NCBI RefSeq assembly: GCF_022965805.1
Contig: NC_133101.1
Location: 44,987,642 to 45,051,641 of the forward strand
DNA length: 64,000 bases
From: Primulina eburnea
Taxonomy: Eukaryota > Streptophyta > Magnoliopsida > Lamiales > Gesneriaceae
Direction of reading: 5' to 3'
Under the pieces are notes generated by a model. The model saw only the letters and a program-made list of their open reading frames with translations, searched no databases and was not told the origin of the DNA. The position numbers and the translations under genes were made by a program. Of the stretch, positions 22,800 to 32,577 are shown piece after piece (position 1 is the first letter of the stretch; each line of letters opens with the position of its first letter).

Positions 22800-22994
22800 G
22801 TACCTTTAAGCTTTAAGTTTGTATTTGGGAATTTATGTTTTGGGTTGAGATTTTGAACTTAGAATTGTGATAGGATTGCATGCTCTAATCAGTGTTATTT
22901 TTGGGAACTTAGTTTAGAAGAACTCTGTCCTTCGCATGTCTATAAATTTAGTTCTTGTAACTATTGGGTTCTGCTTAGTGTTCCAATCTTTCAG
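22800..22994 (+). other. Putative gag-pol intron of gypsy A (195 bp)
   Basis: It starts GTACCT after 'atgacaa' and ends 'atctttcag' before 'ggagaattttt'. It is T-rich, as plant introns are. Its length is divisible by three, and an in-frame TAA stop occurs within 20 bp of the donor. Removing it joins the gag frame to the pol frame (both start at positions equal to 2 mod 3). Gypsy B has the matching segment at 32377-32577, and gypsy E reads through this point without a gap. Splicing is inferred, not shown. Confidence 0.55.
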
Positions 22995-24129
22995 GGAGAA
23001 TTTTTATAGCTGGTTCACCTACGAAAGCCTTGATAGATTCATGGGCTACTCATTTGTTCATTTCGGAGACCTTTGCTAATTTTCTCAAAGTCAAGACCAT
23101 TGGGCTAGATATAGCCTATTCAGTAGTAGTGCCTTCGGGAGAGGAGCTGGCAGCTACTAATGTGATCCGAGACATAGGCCTCGAGCTTCATGGCAATCTT
23201 GTTTATGCGGATCTTATCATTTTGCCGATGCCTGAGTTTGATATCATTCTGGGTATGGACTGGCTACTAAGGAACAGGGTTTTAATCGACTTTCAGCGGA
23301 GATCTGTTCTCGTCCGACCATCTGGGATGGAGCATTTCTTATTCGAACCAGACAGGTACTTTCATTTACCGCGTTTGATATATTGTGTCCAGGCTAGGAA
23401 GCTCATGCATAGAGTGTGTCGAGCGTTTTTGACAACTTTTATATCCGTTCCCGAGGCACTCAGTCAGTCAGCCTCCGATGTCCCAATTGTTAGGGATTTC
23501 CTAGACGTTTTTCCTGACGACGTCTCTGGTATGCCATCCGAGCGAGATGTGGAGTTTTCTATTGAGCTTATGCCAGGTACGGCTCCGATCTCAAAAGCAC
23601 CGTACCGATTAGCACCGACAGAGATGGCAGAACTTAAGAAGCAGATTCAAGAACTTCTTGACAAGGAGTTCATTCGCCCGAGTTTTTCACCATGGGGCGC
23701 GCCAGTCTTGTTCGTGAAGAAGAAGGATGGTACGATGAGGCTATGTATTGATTACCGGGAGTTGAACAGGGTTACAGTGAAGAATAAATACCCACTCCCG
23801 AGGATTGAAGATTTTTTTGATCAGTTACAGGGAGCTTCAGTATTCTCTAAGATCGATCTACGTTCTAGCTATCACCAGTTGAGGGTGAAAGATGCCGATG
23901 TTCTCAAGACTGCTTTTAGGACTCGTTATGGCCACTTCGAGTTCCTTGTGATGCCGTTCGATTGACGAATGCGCCAGCGATATTCATGGATCTCATGAAT
24001 CGCTTATTTCAGTCGTATCTCGATCAGTTTGTGATAGTATTCATAGACGACATTCTCATCTACTCAAAGAATCAAGAGGATCACAGTAGACATCTGACCG
24101 CAGTTTTGCAGACCCTACGGAAGCATGAG
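22995..24129 (+). pseudogene. Gypsy A pol part 1: protease and RT up to the inserted LTR
   Basis: The frame 23030-23965 encodes the retropepsin (active site '[12 protein letters not shown]', where gypsy B has DSGATHS, so the catalytic glycine is Trp), the '[14 protein letters not shown]' block, the linker '[19 protein letters not shown]', and RT with '[20 protein letters not shown]', '[16 protein letters not shown]' and '[12 protein letters not shown]' (motif A intact). A 1-bp deletion after 'LVMPF' near 23962 shifts the frame. The next frame (23962-24150) has '[15 protein letters not shown]' and '[11 protein letters not shown]', then runs into the inserted LTR after 'LQTLRKHE'. Confidence 0.9.
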
Positions 24130-24702
24130 TGTAACGCCCCGAAAATTTAAAGGTCCACGCGAATCACATGCATACGATTTATTAAATTCTCTTATATTTT
24201 AATTAATTGTTTTAATTGCATTAAATTAATTATGTTGTGCATATTTGTATGTTTAAATTATTTTTTATACATGGTTGCATTAAAATGTATTTTTAAAGGT
24301 TATTCAAGTTGCGATCGAGGAACGGAGACCGAGGGCTGAAAAATAGAAAATGTTTTTATTGGTTAATTTGTTTTTAATTATTTAAATTAAGGGTGATGCT
24401 TTTTCTTATTTTTGAAAAAAGGAGTTTTGAGGTGATTTTATACGCCGGGACGTAAATTTTATCGGTGTTGGTTTTTCAACAAAAATATGAACTTTTTAGC
24501 AACCCGGCTATTTAATTTACAACTTATTTTACCAAAACTATTTTAACATTTTATTTAAATCCTAATTAAGACTAATGGGCCTAATTGTTGGCTTAATAGG
24601 CCTAAAGCCTTGTTAGTAATTAATTAGTATATTTTTAATTACGAATATTAAGGATAAAAAAAATCTAGTACTTTTTAAGGAAACGAATAAGCAGACGTTT
24701 CA
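24130..24702 (+). repeat. 573-bp internally deleted LTR inserted in gypsy A RT
   Basis: Begins TGTAACGCCCCG and ends GCAGACGTTTCA, flanked by ATGAG (24125-24129) and ATAAG (24703-24707), a one-mismatch target duplication. Its first 500 bp or so match the start of the gypsy 1 LTR ('gatcgaggaacggagaccga'), and its last 50 bp match that LTR's end ('tctagtactttttaag'). About 2.3 kb between is missing. It interrupts RT between 'LQTLRKH' and 'KFSKCEF'. Confidence 0.85.
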
Positions 24703-26949
24703 ATAAGCTATTCGCGAAGTTCAGTAAATGCGAATTTTTGTTAGAGAAGGTGGCATTCTTAGGCCACATCGTTTCTAGCAGCGGTATTGAGGTAGACCCA
24801 TCGAAAGTTGCAGCAGTCAGAGATTGGGTTGTGCCGCAGAATGCATCAGAGATCCGTAGTTTCCTTGGGCTAGCAGGATATTACCGGAAGTTTATTCAGG
24901 GATTCTCATCTCTCACAGTTCCACTCACGTCGTTGACAAAGAATAATGCGAAATTTGTATGGAGCAATGAGTGTCAGAAGAGCTTCGATACTTTGAAATA
25001 AGCTCTTATCTCAGCGCCAGTATTGCCATGCCATCAGGGCCTGGAGACTTTGTTTTTTATACCGATGCTTCGAAACTCGGTTTAGGCGCAGTGTTGATAC
25101 AACATGGGAAGGTGATCGCATATGCTTCTCGTCAGTTGAAGATCCACGAGAAGAATTACCCTAACCATGATCTAGAGCTGGCCGCCGTAGTTTTTGCCTG
25201 TAAGATTTGGAGGCATTATTTGTACGGAGAGAAATGTCAGATCTTACCGACCATAAGAGCCTCAAGTACTTCTTTACGCAGAAAGAGCTGAATATGCGTC
25301 AGAGGCGTTGGTTGGAGCTAGTGAAGGACTATGACTGTGACATTAGCTACCACCCGGGCAAAGCTAATGTAGTTGCGGATTCACTAAGCAGGAAAGTCGC
25401 AGTGATGGCTCATGTGATGATTTCGAGACCTCTTCAGTTTGAGATGTAGAGGTTTGACCTAGAGACTTATCCTCGAGGTAGAGTTCCCCATCTATCTACT
25501 TTGACGATTCAGTCTTCTCTTCTAGACCGTATTCGCAATGTTCACTCAGCAGATGAGCAGTTGGCAAAGTGGAAGCAGAGAGATGAGGCCAAGGGCAGTA
25601 TCTTGTATACAGTTAGCGACGGTATTGTGAGATATCGAGACAGAATGTGGGTTCCTAGCAGTGATTCTATTCGAGCAGATATTTTATCCGAGGCCCACAT
25701 GTCGCCGTACTCTATTCATCCTGGGAGGACAAAGATGTACAAAGATCTGCAGTTGTTGTATTGGTGGCCAGGGATGAAGAAGGATATCTGACGTTTTGTA
25801 TCCGAGTGTCTGACGTGCCAGCTAGTGAAAGCGGAGCATCAGAGACCAGCAGGCTTGCTCAAGCCTCTTCCTATTCCCGAGTGGAAGTGGGAAAATATTA
25901 CCATGGACTTCCTGAACGGTTTGCCGAAGTCAGTCAGATGATCAAATGCTATCTGGGTGATTGTTGATCGTCTTACCAAATCAGCGCACTTCTTGCCTAT
26001 TAAGACGACTTTCACCATGATTCAGTATGCAGAATTGTATATCCGAGAGATAGTCAGACTTCATGGTATTCCCGTTTCTATCGTGTCTGACCGAGATCCT
26101 AGATTCACTTGCACATCTTTGAAGAGTCTGCATTCAGCAATGGGTACAAAATTGTTGTTTAGTACAGCTTTCCATCCTCAGACAGATGGGCAGTCAGAGA
26201 GGGTTATCCAGATTTTGGAGAATCTTCTCCGTTCTTTTGTCATCGATTTCTCAGGGAGTTGGGAGTCGAATTTGCCATTATTGGAGTTCACCTATAACAA
26301 CATTTTTCAGTCGTTTATAGGTATGGCTCTGTATGAAGTACTGTATAGTCATAAGTGAAAATCGTATGTTCATTGGGATGAAGTAGGGGAAAGATCAGAG
26401 TTGGGTACAAAAATTATTCAGCAGGCTGCCGATGTAGTAGTCAAGATCCGTGATAGGAAGAGGACTGCTCAGAGCCGACAGAAGAGCTACGCGGATCAGA
26501 GGAGGAGAAATCTAGAGTTTGTCGTTGGCGACCATGTTTTTGTGAAGGTAGCACCTATGAAATGTGTCATGCGGTTCGGGAAGAAAGGAAAGCTCAGTCC
26601 GAGATTCATCGGACCCTTTGAGATCCTCAATAGGGTTGGGACGCTAGCTTATCGTGTTGCTCTTCCATCGAATCTGGCCGAAGTACACAATGTGTTCCAC
26701 GTCTCTATGCTGAGGAAGTATATGGCGAATCCTTGTCATGTCCTGAATTTTGAACCGTTGCAGCTCACTCCGAACCTGTCTTATGAAGAGAGACCAGTAC
26801 AAATCTTAGGCAGACGGGAAAAGAAGCTTCGGAACAGGCTGGTTAAGCTAGTGAAAGTCAAATGGCTTAATCATTCAGATGAGGAAGCTACGTGGGAATC
26901 TGAGCCAGAGATGAGGAGTCGGTATCCCGAGTTATTCGGTAAGTTTTAA
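24703..26949 (+). pseudogene. Gypsy A pol part 2: RT end, RNase H, integrase, chromodomain
   Basis: RT thumb 24738-25001 ('[20 protein letters not shown]', '[14 protein letters not shown]'). RNase H is at 24971-25449 in two frames ('[16 protein letters not shown]', '[13 protein letters not shown]'). Integrase is at 25501-26358 with '[17 protein letters not shown]', then TGA at 25789-25791 for an Arg codon, 'WENITMDF', '[15 protein letters not shown]', '[11 protein letters not shown]' and '[11 protein letters not shown]'. The last 182-codon frame (26401-26949) is intact, with 'GKKGKLSPRFIGPFEI' and the chromodomain-like 'VKVKWLNHSDEEATWESE'. Further stops are at 25447, about 25940 and 26356. 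Confidence 0.9.
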
Positions 26950-26973
26950 TTTCGATGACGAAATTTCTTTTAC

Positions 26974-26985
26974 GGAGGGGAAAGT
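26974..26985 (+). other. Polypurine tract of gypsy A
   Basis: A GGAGGGGAAAG-type run immediately before the 3' LTR start TGTAGAACC at 26986. It is the plus-strand primer site. Confidence 0.8.
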
Positions 26986-29900
26986 TGTAGAACCTGTTAA
27001 ATCATACTACGTATAAGACATGCATAATTTCTAGTATTTAAATAAAAAATGATTTCTTTATTTTTTTAGGGCATTTTAAAGTTATTTAGTCTTGATTATT
27101 TATTTTAAATCGCATGAGTATAGTTTTATCTTTTCAGTTAAATAAGTGAGGCCGGACTGGAGTTGGAGTAATGAGATAAAATTTAATAATAAGAAAATAT
27201 TCCTAGAATTTATTTAAGATAAAGAATAATTTATTTTAATGAGAAAGAATGTTTAGGAATTTAATTAATTAATTGGAATTAAATAGTAAATAAGTTTTTT
27301 AATGTCCAATAATTTAATTAAAAGCCTAAATTAAAATATGTGACCAATTGAGATAAGTTAATCTAGGTTTATTTTATTTAAGAAATTTTACCTTAACATG
27401 TTAGTAAATTTAATTTAAAAATTAGCCATGCATGCAAGATAATGTTTATCCTAAATTAATTTGTTATTTCACTAAAATACATAATTAGTGTTTAAAACTT
27501 TACTGAGTTAAAATTCAATAATTAAGCATTTTTTCCCTCCATTTTAATCCTAGAATTCGGCCATCACCATTAGAATATTTAAAAGTTTGACAACTCATTT
27601 CTTTTGATTCTTTCCTTATCCATTTTTGATAGATAATCCCTCACCTTTTAATCATCAATAATTAATAATTAAGCAATTTTCTACCCTTATTTGACATGAA
27701 GATTTTCGGACAACCTCTACTAAATAAAATCAAATCACACCTCATTCCTTATCTATCAAATTCTAGGATAGGAAGATTCATTTGCCATTCAATTATCCCT
27801 TTTATCTTGCAAACCTTACCTTCACTTCCTAGCCTTCTCTCCCTCTCCATTTTCGAAAAATTCAGAGCTTATTCAGTAGAGAAAAATCGAGAATAGCTAG
27901 GGAGAAAACAAGAGAGAAAAAAAAAACAAGAAGCAAAGCAACTCCGTCTCCTTTGCACCAACCGTGTCGTCGTAATCGATTTGTTTTCATTTCAAACAAA
28001 TCCAAGGCATGTTGTTTCTATCATTCTTTTCTCTTCAATCAAGTCATATTATTATTTTAAAACATCATATGTGCATGAAACTTGAAGCAAAAACCGAAAT
28101 CATGTTAGCATTTTCGAAAAAAAAACATAGTGCGGATTTTGGGCTTCATAGGCTCACGGTTTGATTGTTTTTGTTGATTTACAAGTTGGATCGATTCCTA
28201 GGCTCCCAAGGCTGCTTATGGTTATGTCCTAGGGTGTGTTAGGGTGAAGTTTAATCTAGGGTTCAAGCCCCAAAACCGTAAGTTAGGTGCCCAACTCGGT
28301 AAGCAAGAAACAAGTGTCATATTCGTGTTTCATTTGATGTCATTTGCTTCCATAGGATGGTGTTCGAGCCATGGCTTGGACCCTCCCCTAGCATGAATAG
28401 GACGTGGTCAAGTCGGCCGTAAGTGGCTTGAGCCATGTCCCAAGTTGTTCGGACAGAAACAAGACAAGCAGCCCCTTCGGTTTCTATTTGCTTTCGTGTG
28501 AGTTGGTTCGGTTCTTTGAGGTTGGTTTGGATCTTGTTCGCTTTTTAGCCCTTAGCCATGGTTCACACAACGCCTCGGGATGTCTAGATCATGCCATGGT
28601 TGATCACATGGCCATTGGAATGATCCATGACAGCAAAAACAAGCAACACCCCCATGCGTGCCATGTGTGTTCTCGGGTGAAGCTTTGAATCGTCGTAGGT
28701 GTTGGCTTGGATTGTGGTTGGCCTAGGGCCCTTAGCCATGGTTCAGACCATACCTTAGGATGTTGGGAAGAGGCTCTGGTCGGTGGTTCAAGCCCCAATG
28801 GCCAATAGCCTCGTAAACGAAGCGATGCAAGCACAGTTGCTGCTGCTGGAATTTTTGGACAACAGCTTTGAGCTTCGGTTCAGAGGTGTGTTTCGAGTTC
28901 TTGTTTGGTTTTTAGCCTATGGCCTTGGATTTGACAGTACTTCATTGAGTTAGAAAAGTCATGTTTTTGGTTGTTCATGATTTGGTTAAGTTTAGAGGTC
29001 GTACGAGAATTTACGGTGCGATATGCCAAAGTGACTCTCGAAAGAGCGTTTCATGATTTTGGCCTCCATGCACAATTTTCGTGTATTACAGCCCTTGGTA
29101 TTTATTTTCCAGTATTTTAGGCGTATTTTAATCATGACTAAACGATGGTTCGATGTTAGTTCGGGTTGGTACAAAGTCATGGTTAGATACTAAGTTTTTT
29201 GGGCGTAATTGTCTCGTTTTTTGTTGGGTTATGATATATTGGTCAATTTGAGTTTATTTGCATATTCCTCACGTTAGAATTAGGTCGCAGCGAGCCTGGG
29301 AACGATCCCACTCAAATGGTAAAATAAAACAGGATAATAATTATATTACGTGCATAAAATATAAAAGTTTATTTTTGAGATATATGCGATATGTCTTGTG
29401 GCCACCTCACGTTCATGGGATTTCCAGCTTATGTGATTATTACTTCACCCGGTGACTCATGACCGGTTCATGTTCATGTATGGGTATGGATATACAGTCC
29501 AAGGGCTGTGATGATCTCTACCCCCCAGTATACTGTGGTTTAGTCTGATCAGACGATTCAGTTCATGTTATGGGCCACTTGCGTAGAACATTATCTCAAC
29601 AGAAAAATTATGATATGCTATTTTATGACAGGGCTCTAACGAGCAAACATTTTACGTACGATTTTCAGTTATGCACGTATTTATAATTATCCATGACACG
29701 ATTTTCACGTTACGCTTTACGATACGATATCTTTACATGACATGAAATTTTATGATATATTTTACTTGTTATTCACGATATATGCATGCTGAGTCTTTAG
29801 ACTCATTAGACTTGATTGTTGTAGGTACAGATAAGGTCGGGACCGAGGGCGGGGACTAGTGAGCCATCTTGGGTCGGCAGTAGTAGGAACCTGAGGACCT

Positions 29901-30114
29901 CATTTTTATCATTTACTATTTTTATGTTCAAACTCATTGTATTACGATGAATTATTTTAAGTAGTTGTTTTGAAACAGATATTTACTTCCGCTGCTACTT
30001 TAAACATTTAAACCTTTTATCAGTTTATTTTATGAATAAGGCAAGTTATTTACTTTTAAAGAAAAATTTTAAATTATTCCGCAAATTTTCAAATACGAAA
30101 TACGGGCCTCTACA
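26986..30114 (+). repeat. 3' LTR of gypsy A (3129 bp)
   Basis: Same termini as the 5' copy (TGTAGAACC...CTCTACA), with GAGTCTTTAGACTC at 29791-29804. It is followed by TSD TAACC. Differences from the 5' LTR are scattered substitutions, small indels and a 25-bp deletion near 28375. Confidence 0.92.
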
Positions 30115-31316
30115 TAACCAATTTAATTATTTTAAAACTTGGAATAGGGTCCCGGTTTTAACCCAAATCGAAACGAAACTCAACCAAACTTCTCCCAACT
30201 TTTCTCCACACTTAATAAACATCTAAAATGCCTTAAAGTCATCAAGATTAGACACCTAGAACTCTCGGCCAAAACCAGCAAGCTGTTGTAACAAACTTTT
30301 CTTCTTGCCTTCACTCACCAAGGTCCTACGTGCAACCCCTCCCATAAATAGCTCCTAGCCTACCACCGACGGAATCAGCTATTGAACTACCTCCCTACCA
30401 CACTAGTACCCCCTCTGAACCCCTTGAACCCACGCACTCGGCCCCATGCTCGAAGCACCGCTCACTTGATCAGGGTTCACCCTTAACGCAACCACGCTCC
30501 ATCGGCCACATGGCTCGTTCTAGCAATGTTCTGGCCTTACTAGGCCGTGGCTAAAACCCAACAGGGTATGAACCATGGCTTGGTTTGGCCTTAGCGCAGC
30601 CGGTTCGATTAAAGCCGTCGATCTCCTCACCAACGATCCAAACTATCAAGGACTACGCTCTTCTCCCTCCCAATACAACAAGGTCACGACTCCAGCTTAA
30701 ACCTTTTCTTTTTTGGTGCTAACAGCCCCTCATCACACATTACAGCAGTTCCCTTGCAACATTTCAGAGAAAACATGAGGAGTGAACAAAAGATGCATGT
30801 ATTTGAACAAAAACCGAGGGATCTCCATTATATGCTTTGGATCGTGAATTCCACAAACAAATTAATCTAATACAGCATGTATATATCGTGTATGATGTAG
30901 GAATAAAATTACATGGCGTGCCTTAGATGTTATAGAAGCGAGGAGATCGAAGAACGAGTGCCAAGAGAATTATTCGTTGCAAGAATTGAAGTGGCCAAAG
31001 CCTTCTTGAATTTTCTGCTGAAAAGCCGAGGAGAGAATGCAGCTGGGATGCTGAAAATGGAGAGGATGAAGGGGTTGGAGAGGGTGTCGGTTGGTTTAAT
31101 GCGTAGGGTAGCTTTAGGTTTAGTTTAGGGTATTATTAAAATAGTTGATTAATAGATAATGGGCCCTAAATTATCATTTAAAAGTCTAGAAAAGATATTT
31201 AAGTTCAATAATCTTAAAATTAGGTCCATTAAATCCAAACACACTCCTGAAAAATTTTTTGAGTTGGAAAGTTTTTGAAAATATTAACCGAACCCTTAAA
31301 AAGCTACCCTACGTCA
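30115..31316 (-). repeat. LTR F, 5' half (minus strand), U3 start missing
   Basis: Continuation of 16928-18359 after gypsy A. The minus strand shows a leader-like tract comparable to 6480-6600 of the gypsy 1 LTR ('cgttcttcg', 'aggcacgc'). The 'gaacggagacc' block expected near the LTR start is absent, so the first few hundred bp of U3 seem to be deleted. The right edge at 31316 abuts gypsy B gag. The plus-strand ORF 30913-31128 is not supported. Confidence 0.6.
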
Positions 31317-32376
31317 TGAGAACGGGTATGATCAGAGACAGGATAGGCAGGCACCTCCTCCTCCTCCTCCTCCCCCTCCTCCACCTCCACCTCCACCTCC
31401 ACCTCCACCTGACATGAATGCCCAGATGCTAGCTGGGATGACGCAGTTCTTTGCACAGTTTGCGGGGAACAATGCCGCAGCCACAGCCGCAGCCAGGCCG
31501 ACAGGGCCCGAGGCTGTTTATGAGTGGTTTATGAAGATGCGCCCGAAGGAGTTCTCTGGGAAGTCTGACCCCATGATTGCCGAGGGATGGATCAAATCCC
31601 TCGAGTCATCTTCGAGTTTATGGAGCTGGGAGATGCCGACAGAGTCCGATGTGCCACCTATCTGTTCAGTGGAGATGCCCACTTATGGTGGGAAGGAGCG
31701 TCAGTAGCCCTGACCTTGGCTACACTGACATGGGCATGCTTCACGGAGGTTTTCTACTCCAAATATTTTGTTGAGGAAGTGCGCACCAGGTTGACCACTG
31801 AGTTCATGAGCTTGAAACAGGGAGATATGACGGTTACGGAGTTCATCCGTAAGTTCGAGAGGGGCTGTCATTTTGTGCCCCTGATTGCGAATGATGCCAA
31901 AGCCAAGTTGATGCATTTCCTGGTGGGTCTGCGGCCGATCTTGCGCCGGGATGTTAGGGTGTCTGACCCTGCTACTTATGAGATCGCTGTCTCCAAAGCC
32001 CTAGCCGCAGAGCAGGATCTGCGGGATATCGAGAGGGATCGCCAGGGCAAGCGCCCAGTCCAGGTACCACACCGCCCTCCTCCTCATCAGCATCAGCAGC
32101 AAAACAAGAGGCCATTTCATGGGCCGCCTAGGAACAGAGGCCAGCAGCCGCAGCAACAGCGGGGATGCCCAGCCCCGAGGACTTTTGAGCACCCAGTCTG
32201 TCCGAGGTGCTCACGCCGCCATCCTGGAGCATGTATGTCTGGCTCAGGGAAGTGTTTTAAGTGTGGCAGTCCCGACCACATGTTGCTACAGTACCCTCAG
32301 AGGAATCTGCCTACTCAAGGCAGAGTCTTTGCTCTCCATGCCGCGGAAACAAACCCGGAGACTATGTTGTTGACAT
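31317..32376 (+). pseudogene. Gypsy B gag (5'-truncated)
   Basis: The frame opens in the region matching 'ENQRQER' of gypsy A, then a long proline run, then 'MNAQMLAGMTQFFAQFAG' and 'YEWFMKMRPKEFSG'. A 1-bp deletion near 31604 shifts to the frame 31587-32393: 'MTVTEFIRKFERGCHFVPL', 'LRRDVRVSDPATYEIAVSKA', a basic/Gln-rich stretch, and a zinc knuckle CFKCGSPDHMLLQY whose last Cys is Tyr. It ends at the putative splice donor at 32377; unspliced, it would stop six codons later after 'CTFKL'. Confidence 0.85.
31354..31410 (+). repeat. CCT/CCA trinucleotide repeat encoding polyproline in gag
   Basis: Nineteen consecutive proline codons (CCT, CCC, CCA) in frame with gag, where gypsy A has only four prolines at the same place. 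Slippage expansion is the simple explanation. Confidence 0.85.
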
Positions 32377-32577
32377 GTACCTTTAAGCTTTAAGTTAATA
32401 TTAAATTTCTGTGTTTTGGGAATCGGGATTAAGATTTGAACTTAGAACCACGATAGGATTGCATGCTCTACCCAGAATTATTTTTGAGATTTAAGTTAGA
32501 AGAACTTTGGCCTTTGCATGTCTATAAGTTTAGTTCTTGTAACTATTGGGTTCAATTTAGAGTTCCGATCCTTTCAG
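32377..32577 (+). other. Putative gag-pol intron of gypsy B (201 bp)
   Basis: GTACCT donor after 'ttgacat', acceptor 'cctttcag' before 'ggagaattttt', length divisible by three. TAA stop in the gag frame 15 bp into the segment; exons join in frame (both at positions 0 mod 3). The position matches the gypsy A segment exactly. The base before GT is T here and A in gypsy A. A pre-decay 'acag|GTACC' would give the Thr-Gly expected from other gypsy proteins. Confidence 0.55.

Larger units (their letters stand above)
18360..30114 (+). mobile_element. Gypsy A: complete Tekay-type Ty3/gypsy element, 11755 bp, TSD TAACC
   Basis: Both LTRs, the primer site, gag, pol and the polypurine tract are present in order. 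The 5-bp target duplication TAACC occupies 18355-18359 and 30115-30119. The element lies inside LTR F on the opposite strand. Over the first 240 bp or so the LTRs are about 95 percent identical by eye, so the insertion is not very recent. Coding is broken by frameshifts and stops and by a 573-bp inserted LTR. Confidence 0.93.

Noticed and set aside
30913..31128. 71-codon plus-strand ORF
   Set aside because: Antisense to the leader-like part of LTR F; no domain or homologue seen.
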